From Corallococcus interemptor (GTDB lineage: Bacteria > Myxococcota > Myxococcia > Myxococcales > Myxococcaceae), in contig NZ_RAWM01000070.1 in NCBI RefSeq assembly GCF_003668875.1, positions 1 to 44,307 on the forward strand: a stretch of DNA of 44,307 nucleotides, read 5' to 3'. The translations under genes and the position numbers were made by a program. Numbering within the stretch: position 1 is the stretch's first letter; each line of letters starts with the position of its first letter. This document shows, in pieces, positions 38,181 through 44,307 of the stretch. A model generated the notes under the pieces. It was not told the DNA's origin, did no database searches, and was given only the letters and a program-made list of their open reading frames with translations.

Positions 38181-38250
38181 GCGCGGGGTTGATGGGAGCC
38201 GGACGTTCGGCGTCCGCCTCCACGAAGAGCGCCACGGAGCGCGCCTGGAC

Positions 38251-39753
38251 TCAGAGCGCGAAGCGCTGGAGGATCCTCACGTCGGCACCGCCATCCGACG
38301 CCGGCTGCGACGCGTTCAGATAGAGCGCGGGCGGCGACGTCCGGAAGAGGGGGTGGACGGGCGTGCCTTCGACGACGCCGACCTCCTCCACGCCCGCCTC
38401 GTCCCAGAGCGAGAGCACGTTCTCCACACCGCCGTTCGCATCCTGCTTCGGATTGACGAAGACGAACCGCTGCTGCCCCGGCACGAAGGAGAAGACCGTC
38501 ATGTCGATCTTCCGTGGGAAGGCGAGCCACTGCGAGGTCATCCCCCGTTCGCGGATCAGGGTCCGGCTCCCCGCCGGGTTGCTCACTTCGTAGGTCATCC
38601 ACGCCGCCGTCGACAGGTCATCGCTCAGGGTGGGCTCAAGGTCGATGGCTCCCTCCAGATGGGAGAGCGTCACCCCGGGGCTGCGCATCAAGTCGTAACT
38701 CCGCTCGCAAGGGGTGACACCGGAGCAAACCGTGGCCGAGCAGAAGAGCACCGTCGCGCCACCCATGCTCCGGGAACGGCAGAGCGTGTCGCCAAGCGAT
38801 TCACACCCCCGTGAGGTACACGCAACGGAGTTCTCGCGAGGGTGCGCCCCCAGGTCATTGGCCCTGCCGACGATGACGGTGTCCTCGTCGAGGAAGGAGA
38901 CCTCCCGGAGCTCCTTATCGCTCGGTGGGACGACCACTTCCCAGAGCAGGGCCTGCGTCCGGGTCTCGTACATCAGGAGGTGTCGCTCGGAAGTAAGCCG
39001 CGCGAAACGATTGCCGCTCTGGGAGACGCGCACCAGGTTGTTGAAGCCTCTTTCGATCTCCGTGAGCGTTCCCAGCTCCGTATCGAAGGCCCAGGTGGCG
39101 CGCGTGCCCCGCAGCCACAGGAAGCGCTCCCCCACGGAGATGCCCGCGGGTTCTGCCCACTCCGCCTCGACCTGGGCCAACGTCTCGACCTGGCACGTCC
39201 CCCCATCGCACGCCTGGGGGAACACCCTGCGCAGCTCCGAGCCCCCCGTGGCGGTCCCTTCGAGGAAGGCGGCATAGGGGGTGGCGCCCTCCTTGAGCGC
39301 CACGTTGCTCAAGATTTGCGTGCCCATCACGGAGGCTTCCGCGTCCCCCGCCCGCCACAGCCAGGCGGTGTTGCCCCCTCCCGGGGAACGGGTGAGGACC
39401 AGGACGCGGCCATCACTCGAGAAGGCTCCGCGATCGGCAGCGGGGGCGATGCGCCGGGTCTCTCCAGTCGCGAGGTCCTGGGCTACCGTCCCCCCGTCAT
39501 CCCGCTGTGCCGCGGCGAGCCACCGCTGCTGGGCATCCACGTCCAGCAGGTTCACGTCCTGCATCAACGTCTGGACCCGAGGCCCCGCGTCCCATCCCGC
39601 GTCCGGTGTTTCGCCGACATCCACGCTGGCGTCGACGCCCGCATCCACTCCGTCGGGATCCCCCTTGCAGTGGCTCAACCCCACCCCGAGCAGCACGAGC
39701 CCCAGGACCCGCAGTGCGCGTCCCGCGAACGAACGGCTTCCAAGCAACGGCAT
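38251..39753 (-). CDS. Lipoprotein with propeller-like repeats, paralog A
   Basis: I choose ATG 39753 because GGGGAGG lies 6 nt upstream; earlier ATGs at 39771 and 39780 have none. The product is 500 aa. It is a lipoprotein (lipobox GVGLSHC) with an Asp/Val/Gly linker, then about 430 residues of beta-strand repeats with SSDGRVLVLTRSPGGG and similar blade-like units, suggesting a TolB- or WD-like propeller. Paired Cys occur in short loops (ACDGGTC, CTSRGC). Its function is unknown. It is clearly related to the next gene upstream on the same strand (98-125 bp away), a tandem duplication. Confidence 0.7.
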   Translation of the reverse strand: MPLLGSRSFAGRALRVLGLVLLGVGLSHCKGDPDGVDAGVDASVDVGETPDAGWDAGPRVQTLMQDVNLLDVDAQQRWLAAAQRDDGGTVAQDLATGETRRIAPAADRGAFSSDGRVLVLTRSPGGGNTAWLWRAGDAEASVMGTQILSNVALKEGATPYAAFLEGTATGGSELRRVFPQACDGGTCQVETLAQVEAEWAEPAGISVGERFLWLRGTRATWAFDTELGTLTEIERGFNNLVRVSQSGNRFARLTSERHLLMYETRTQALLWEVVVPPSDKELREVSFLDEDTVIVGRANDLGAHPRENSVACTSRGCESLGDTLCRSRSMGGATVLFCSATVCSGVTPCERSYDLMRSPGVTLSHLEGAIDLEPTLSDDLSTAAWMTYEVSNPAGSRTLIRERGMTSQWLAFPRKIDMTVFSFVPGQQRFVFVNPKQDANGGVENVLSLWDEAGVEEVGVVEGTPVHPLFRTSPPALYLNASQPASDGGADVRILQRFAL

Positions 39754-39878
39754 GCGCTGCCTCCCCGTCATGGATGTCATGGGAGTGATACGGCGGCAGC
39801 CTGATTTCCTGGCACGGAGATGGTCGGCCTCAGGGTTCGAAGTGCTGGAGAATCGTCGCGTCGCGCAGGTCCGCTCGA

Positions 39879-41423
39879 CTAGGGGAGCGGGACCTGGACG
39901 ATGGTGAAGGGCCCCTTCTCTCCGCCCAGGGTCACGTAGAGCATGCGCGGGTTGTCACGCACCTTGAACGAGGAGCGAGCCCAGGCAGGAGAGCCTCCCA
40001 GCCGGACCACGTCGGACACGGTCTGGCCATCCCAGCGGGACAGGCGGAAATCCGTCCCGCCCCTTCCGTCGGGCAGCGCCCGGGTGAACACCAGCTGGTG
40101 GGGCGCGGGCGTGAAGAGGAACAGGAGTCCTTCCACGAACCCCTCCACGGCGGTCTGACGCGTCCCCGTGGCATCCTTCCACTTGAGGGTGCTTTTCGGC
40201 GAGCCCTCCATCCAGACCTGGTCCTGCGCCGGGCTGAAGATGGGCCCCGCGGAGACACTCGCGTCCCTGTCGAGATAGACGAGCGTCCGCCCGGCTGCAT
40301 CGAGATAGGAATACTCATACACCCAGCAGTCGCGCCCCGGGCAGAGGTCGATGAGGCAGCCCAGCACCTCCGGGTCGGACGACGCGGGCGAGCAGGTGCC
40401 GCCCTGGGTGTCCCGGCAGCCCGCCGCGTCGCAGACGACGGTGTCGCTCTGGTTCGGAGGAACCACGTCGGCGTTCGAGCGGATGTTGAGGACGACGCTG
40501 CCCGCGGACGTGAAGAAGGCGTTGGAGACGTGCCATTTCGCGCGGGTGGCTTCATCCCGCCAGACGTGCTCCCACTGGAGCGTCCGCGTGGCCGTGTCGA
40601 ACACCTGGAGGTGGTTCTCCGCGTCGAAGAGGCCGTACCAGGCACGGTTCGCGGAGCGCAGCGGGCCCATCACGCTCGGGCCCAGGTCCGTGAGGGCGCC
40701 GGACATCACGTCGAGCGAGACGATGTGCCCGTCCTGCCACAGGAGCATCTGGGGCGATGGTTCCTCGGAAGGGCTGGCGCGCGCGATGCGCGGGAACGGC
40801 TCCCAGACCGGACACGCCTCCGGGGTGCAGGAGGCCGTTCGCACGATGCGCAGGGGCGACGACTTCCCGTAGCCCTCGAAGTCCGCGTAGGCGACGTAGG
40901 ACATGGGCGGGTCGAACTCCCAGCCGCCCCAGAGCCGGGAGGTGAGGAGGATGGCGGCGGGCGTCCCCCGCCGCCACAGCCAGAACGACCGCGTGGACAC
41001 GTCCTGCCCCTGCGGGCTCCAGAGCAGGACCTTGTCGCCGTCATCCGAGACGGAGACCGACTCGGCCTCGCCGCAGATGCGCACCGGCACTCCGTCCGGC
41101 AGGGCCTGCGCGTACGTGCCCCCGTCCCGGACGAACAGCATGAAGCGCTGCCGCGCATCCACCTCCAGCAGCCGCGCTCCTTCCGCCAGCACCTGGGGCC
41201 GTGGCAGTCCATCGTCCGGTACCGGGGGAGGCGGCTCGATGTCCGGAGGCGGCTCGATGTCCGGAGGCGGCTCGATGTCCGGAGGCGGCTTGATGTCCGG
41301 AGGCGACTCGATGACCGGAGGCGGTCCGGGCTTCGTGTCACACGACGCGCCCAGCCCCAACACCAGCAGCAATCCCAGGGCCCACGCGCGATGCGCGAGC
41401 CACCCCTTCCCACGACGTGTCAT
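39879..41423 (-). CDS. Lipoprotein with propeller-like repeats and PPPDIE spacer, paralog B
   Basis: The 514-aa product starts at ATG 41423 with GGGGGA 8 nt upstream. It has a lipobox LGLGASC, then a spacer made of repeated PPPDIE units, then the same beta-repeat region as the downstream paralog. For example LLEVDARQRFMLFVRDGGTY matches LLDVDAQQRWLAAAQRDDGG, and FWLWRRG matches AWLWRAG. Shared Cys-bearing loops (CTPEAC, CDAAGC) are present. The role is unknown; it is likely a surface or periplasmic binding protein. The Pro-rich spacer would hold the domain away from the membrane. The two genes probably share a transcript. Confidence 0.7.
   Translation of the reverse strand: MTRRGKGWLAHRAWALGLLLVLGLGASCDTKPGPPPVIESPPDIKPPPDIEPPPDIEPPPDIEPPPPVPDDGLPRPQVLAEGARLLEVDARQRFMLFVRDGGTYAQALPDGVPVRICGEAESVSVSDDGDKVLLWSPQGQDVSTRSFWLWRRGTPAAILLTSRLWGGWEFDPPMSYVAYADFEGYGKSSPLRIVRTASCTPEACPVWEPFPRIARASPSEEPSPQMLLWQDGHIVSLDVMSGALTDLGPSVMGPLRSANRAWYGLFDAENHLQVFDTATRTLQWEHVWRDEATRAKWHVSNAFFTSAGSVVLNIRSNADVVPPNQSDTVVCDAAGCRDTQGGTCSPASSDPEVLGCLIDLCPGRDCWVYEYSYLDAAGRTLVYLDRDASVSAGPIFSPAQDQVWMEGSPKSTLKWKDATGTRQTAVEGFVEGLLFLFTPAPHQLVFTRALPDGRGGTDFRLSRWDGQTVSDVVRLGGSPAWARSSFKVRDNPRMLYVTLGGEKGPFTIVQVPLP
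41227..41316. repeat. Five tandem 18-bp repeats coding PPPDI(E/K)
   Basis: GGAGGCGGCTCGATGTCC is repeated at 41227, 41245 and 41263 exactly, at 41281 with one change, and at 41299 with two changes. The period is 18 bp, so copy-number change keeps the reading frame of the lipoprotein. The high identity of three copies suggests recent slippage. Confidence 0.9.
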
Positions 41424-41493
41424 CTGGACTTCCCCCTCGGCTTCTCAAGGGCGACCCGGCCGGCGCCCGCGAGGGGAAGCTACCACGCGCGCC

Positions 41494-42684
41494 TCAGCGC
41501 CCGACACCCATGCGCGACCACAGGTTCAACAGCGTGCGCAGCACGGACGCGTCCGGCACGTCCGCCGCGGGCGGCACGTCCACGCGGATGCCCTGCGCCG
41601 CCAGCCGCGTGAAGGGGTTGTCCGCGTCCTGCGTCTTCAGCGGCACGGACGGATCCGCCGGCCGGAAGCCGAACGCCAGCGCCCGGGCCTGCACCTCCGG
41701 GCTGCGCAGGAAGGTCACCCACTCCAGCGCCGCCTCGCGCTGCTCGGGCGTCACCCAGTCCGCCTGGAGCACCGCCGCCGGATGGTCGCTCCACAGCGTC
41801 ACCGGCGGATAGTCCACCCGCAGCTGCCCCCACCGGCCCTGAGCGTGGCCCAGGTGCGCGATGGCCAGGCTTTCGTACACCAGCGCCAGGTCGTAGCGGG
41901 ATGGCCCGTAGCGCACCAGGTCCGTCATGAACGTGCCCGTGGACGGCTCGAAGCGCGTCACGCCCCGCTCCAGCCCCTGAAGCCACGCCTGATAGCCCGG
42001 ATCCAACAGGTCCCCCTGCTTCACGCCTTCGCGCCGGCCCAGGTACTCCAGCGTCGCGGACAGGAGCGCCTGCAGGCCGGAGTTGGACTTCGTGGGGTCC
42101 GTGTGGCCCAGCTTCACGAAGCCCCACTCCGGCGGGCCGCCCACCGCGGGCCAGCCCCGGTCGCTGGCCACCGCGCGATGGAGCGTCTTCCACGACAGGG
42201 CCGCGCCTCCGCCCGCCTTGCGCAGCACGTCCATCCGGTCCTGCCAGCCCACGAACACCAGCGGTGTAATCACCAGCGGGTGCGGCGCGGCGTCCCCCTG
42301 CGTGGCGAACAGCGGCCCGTGCGAGGGGTCCGTCGCCCAGTCCGCCGCCAGCATGCGCAGCTCCGCGCTGTCCGCCGGACTCCACACCGTGGGCTTCTCC
42401 CGCCCCTCCAGGATGCCCTGCGCCGCCTCCAGCGAGCCCTGCCCCACCAGCGTCACCCGCACCCGGGGATGCGTCTTTTCGAAGTCCGCGAGCGCCGCCT
42501 CCACCCACGCCCGCTTCTCCGTGCTGTAGAGGAACGTGATGTCCGTCACGCGCTTGCGCGAAGGCAGCGGCGCGGACACGGACTCGGGCGTCTCGGTGCG
42601 GGGCGCCTCCGGGGCCGCCAGGAGGTAGAACACCCCCAGCAGGGCGGCCAGCACGCCAATGATGAGGAGAATCCGGGGCTTCAT
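41494..42684 (-). CDS. Membrane-anchored extracellular solute-binding protein-like
   Basis: A 396-aa protein from ATG 42684 with a strong GGGGGAG Shine-Dalgarno. The N-terminus is a single uncleaved-looking membrane segment (RILLIIGVLAALLGVFYLL). The rest has the type II periplasmic binding fold: ITFLYSTEKRAW, then VWSPADSAELRML, and GHTDPTKSNSGLQALL, a hallmark shared with SBP-VWA and phosphate/molybdate-type binding proteins. The later R-S-P-E-V-Q-A-R-A fits the hinge helix. No permease or ATPase genes are nearby, so it may sense rather than transport. The ligand is unknown. A Pho-box-like repeat lies 50 bp upstream. Confidence 0.75.
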   Translation of the reverse strand: MKPRILLIIGVLAALLGVFYLLAAPEAPRTETPESVSAPLPSRKRVTDITFLYSTEKRAWVEAALADFEKTHPRVRVTLVGQGSLEAAQGILEGREKPTVWSPADSAELRMLAADWATDPSHGPLFATQGDAAPHPLVITPLVFVGWQDRMDVLRKAGGGAALSWKTLHRAVASDRGWPAVGGPPEWGFVKLGHTDPTKSNSGLQALLSATLEYLGRREGVKQGDLLDPGYQAWLQGLERGVTRFEPSTGTFMTDLVRYGPSRYDLALVYESLAIAHLGHAQGRWGQLRVDYPPVTLWSDHPAAVLQADWVTPEQREAALEWVTFLRSPEVQARALAFGFRPADPSVPLKTQDADNPFTRLAAQGIRVDVPPAADVPDASVLRTLLNLWSRMGVGR

Positions 42685-42733
42685 GCTCCCCCTCGTACCC
42701 CGGGTCGCGGTCCCCGAAAGCCCGCCCGTGCTT

Positions 42734-42751
42734 TTGTCACAACCCTGTCAC
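42734..42751 (+). promoter_or_regulatory. Pho-box-like direct repeat
   Basis: TTGTCAC-AACC-CTGTCAC: two 7-bp direct repeats, 11 bp apart start to start, matching the layout of a proteobacterial Pho box (CTGTCAT-N4-CTGTCAY). It lies 50 bp before the solute-binding gene (-) and 76 bp before the lipoprotein gene (+) in the divergent region, with orientation matching the plus-strand gene. It could be a PhoB/PhoP-type or other response-regulator site. Confidence 0.4.
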
Positions 42752-42826
42752 TCACGGCATGTCCCCCGGCCGCTCCCCGTCCAGGGAGCTTTTCGCGGGT
42801 TTGTAGGGGCCCATAGGACTGGCAGA

Positions 42827-43675
42827 ATGGACCGGATGATGACACTGGCACGAAGCATCGCGCTCCTGGGACTGGGAGCGGTGTTCGGAGGCTGCGCGGC
42901 GAAGCAGGCGCCTCCGGTCCAGCACTACGCGCTGGGCATGTCCCGGGCGGAGTATCGGGATTACACGGGGGCGAAGGCGAGCCCCTGCGACTCGGAGCCG
43001 CGCTGGTTCCAGGACGAGCTGACCGCGGTGAACGGCCTGCTGGCGCGCTTCATCAAGGAGACGGAGCAGGCCCTGGACCCGGACGGGCTGGAGCACGCGA
43101 AGCAGCTGGCGCTGCTGGAGGAGGGGCTGCGCACACTGCCCCCGGTGCTGAAGGTGCACGAGTCCAACCTCCAGGCGCTGAAGGCCTGCGACTTCCGGCG
43201 CGCGGGCGCGTTCCCGGACCTGGCCCAGCGCGGCGCGACGCTGCTTTCGGAGGCGCGGGAGCGGATGGCGCTGGGGCCTGAAATCCAGGCGGCCGCGGCG
43301 CTGCGCGAGGCCCAGAAGCAGTGGCGCGAGCAGGGCGCCGAGCGCGAGGCGAAGGCGAAGGAGACCTGGTGCCCGAAGCCCTCGAAGGTGGGCCAGCCGG
43401 ACCTCTACTTCGCGCGCGAGTCGCCGGAGGGAAAGCGCACCGAGTGGTTCTTCTGCGACGGCCACGTCGTGGAGAAGGCCGGCGAGGCGGAGGCCACGCT
43501 GCTCAGCCCGGAGGGGCTGTCGAAGGCGGAGCGCCGGCGCGTGCAGGCGAAGAAGTACCTGGGCGCGGCGCTGGCCTACCCGCCGGAGGAGGTGGACCGT
43601 CAGCCCACGGCCGAATCCCTCCAGAAGAAGCCCGCCGCGTCCGACAACGGCAGCGCGGCGGAAGGCGCACCGTAG
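42827..43675 (+). CDS. Lipoprotein, unrecognised helical family
   Basis: ATG 42827 has AGGA 8 nt upstream; ATG 42836 and 42839 are alternatives. The product is 282 aa: a lipobox AVFGGC, then a mainly helical, charged protein with three Cys (S-P-C-D-S, K-A-C-D-F, E-T-W-C-P) and a later C in WFFCDGHVVEKAG. Residues 60-190 look like a coiled-coil or helical bundle. The C-terminus is disordered. I do not recognise the family and assign no function. It is divergent from the solute-binding protein gene and shares its Pho-box-like intergenic region. Confidence 0.7.
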   Translation: MDRMMTLARSIALLGLGAVFGGCAAKQAPPVQHYALGMSRAEYRDYTGAKASPCDSEPRWFQDELTAVNGLLARFIKETEQALDPDGLEHAKQLALLEEGLRTLPPVLKVHESNLQALKACDFRRAGAFPDLAQRGATLLSEARERMALGPEIQAAAALREAQKQWREQGAEREAKAKETWCPKPSKVGQPDLYFARESPEGKRTEWFFCDGHVVEKAGEAEATLLSPEGLSKAERRRVQAKKYLGAALAYPPEEVDRQPTAESLQKKPAASDNGSAAEGAP

Positions 43676-43697
43676 GCCCGGACGCGGCGCACGGGCC
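43675..43697. terminator. Possible hairpin terminator between convergent genes
   Basis: GGCCCG (43675-43680) and CGGGCC (43692-43697) pair across an 11-nt loop directly after the lipoprotein stop and just before the convergent partial gene's stop. The stem is short and there is no T-tract. Confidence 0.3.
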
Positions 43698-43704
43698 CGA
43701 AGCG

Positions 43705-44307
43705 TCACGCTCCCAGCCGGGAGAGCCGCTTCGACAGGTGCGCGTCCGAGCCCGCGTCCACGCCGCCCACGAAGGCGGCGAGTGACTGGCCCACGCCGGA
43801 CAGGTGGGCCTCCACGTGCGGCTTGAGCGCGGCCCAGCGCTTCGTCCACGCGTCCTCGGAGCCGTCGCGCAGGTCCGGGCGTTCCGCGAGGAGCGCCGTC
43901 ACGCGCAGCGCCAGCTCCGGGTCGTTGAGCGTCTTCGCGGCGGCCAGGCCCGCGGGCACGGAGCCGGCGGGCGCGGCCTTCCACATCTCCGCCGCGCGCT
44001 GGAAGGCCGCCACGTCCACCTGGGACAAAAGCCCCAGCGCGTGGCGCACCGGCAGCCGGCCTTCCGCCTTGGGGCCCACCACGTGCGCCATCAGCGCGGC
44101 GAAGGGCGCGGCCAGGGCCGGGTGCGCCGCGGGGTCCACGCCGCCCAGGACCCGCAGCGCGTGGCGGGCCTTGCGCGCCAGCCGCGTCACCTTCCAGCTG
44201 GGCCCCTTGAGCTTCGACTGGAGCAGCGCGAGCGCGGACGCGGCGGCCGTCACCGCCTCCGGGCCGGGCGAGGCGGAGGGCACGCGGCGCGGCAGCACGA
44301 GCGCGGG
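43705..44307 (-). CDS. Unrecognised Ala-rich helical protein, N-terminus off the window
   Basis: The frame is open from the right edge to a stop at 43705 (about 200 codons). GTG 44298 is possible as a start, but the frame stays open to the edge, so the gene is probably partial. The product is Ala/Leu-rich and helical, resembling HEAT-like or TPR-like repeats (LGGVDPAAHPALAAPFAALM, then R-H-A-L-G-L-L-S-Q-V-D), with no Cys and no motif I recognise. Third-position GC is high as in real genes of this window. No function is assigned. Confidence 0.6.
   Translation of the reverse strand, partial: PALVLPRRVPSASPGPEAVTAAASALALLQSKLKGPSWKVTRLARKARHALRVLGGVDPAAHPALAAPFAALMAHVVGPKAEGRLPVRHALGLLSQVDVAAFQRAAEMWKAAPAGSVPAGLAAAKTLNDPELALRVTALLAERPDLRDGSEDAWTKRWAALKPHVEAHLSGVGQSLAAFVGGVDAGSDAHLSKRLSRLGA

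Noticed and set aside
41227-41316. Short regularly spaced repeats as a CRISPR array
   Set aside because: The units are contiguous 18-bp coding repeats inside a lipoprotein gene with no spacers.

Overview
The window is about 44 kb of very GC-rich DNA (roughly 70%) with strong G/C preference at third codon positions. The gene families point to a myxobacterium of the suborder Cystobacterineae (Corallococcus or Myxococcus type). Evidence includes a DUF2378/TIGR02265 protein (a Myxococcus paralog family), a Myxococcales-type sigma factor beside a TPR serine/threonine kinase, many lipoproteins with Ig-like, lamin-tail or metzincin domains, and a PrkA-YhbH-SpoVR cluster. This is chromosomal housekeeping plus lineage-specific genes. 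I see no phage, insertion sequence, CRISPR array, rRNA or tRNA.

Layout. 0-3 kb: the start of a secreted or translocator-like protein running off the left edge (-), ruvX (+) and a GT-C membrane glycosyltransferase (-). 3.6-9.6 kb: prkA, yhbH and spoVR in a row (+), then an M23 peptidase behind its own possible short-leader promoter, ending in a good intrinsic terminator. 9.7-15.1 kb: DUF2378 protein (-), glycogen phosphorylase (+), M3 oligopeptidase (-). 15.2-20.1 kb: two related Ig-like lipoproteins, one 140 aa and one 1435 aa (-). 20.3-24.6 kb: dnaE followed 20 bp later by a dienoyl-CoA-reductase-like SDR (-). 24.9-27.5 kb: a membrane sulfatase-fold protein with Thr at the nucleophile position, and a small RING-like zinc protein (+).

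27.5-35.5 kb is a patchwork of small secreted proteins and gene decay: a Cys-rich peptide, a membrane protein resembling a CPBP protease that has lost its catalytic middle, a second stub of the same family abutting a metzincin lipoprotein, and a serine beta-lactamase-like gene reduced to its two ends. Within it sits a regulatory pair: a kinase carrying an anti-sigma-like zinc motif, followed by an ECF-like sigma factor.

35.5-44.3 kb: a Spy/CpxP-like periplasmic protein, an M14 peptidase overlapping an aldo/keto reductase, a small unknown, two paralogous propeller-like lipoproteins in tandem, an anchored solute-binding protein, a lipoprotein sharing a Pho-box-like intergenic region with it, and an unrecognised partial gene at the right edge.

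The most interesting items are the ZAS-kinase/sigma pair, the HrpF/NolX-like partial gene, the Thr-type sulfatase-fold enzyme, the RING-like protein, the Pho-box-like repeat and the cluster of internally deleted genes. All functional statements rest on motif recognition by eye; no database search was run.
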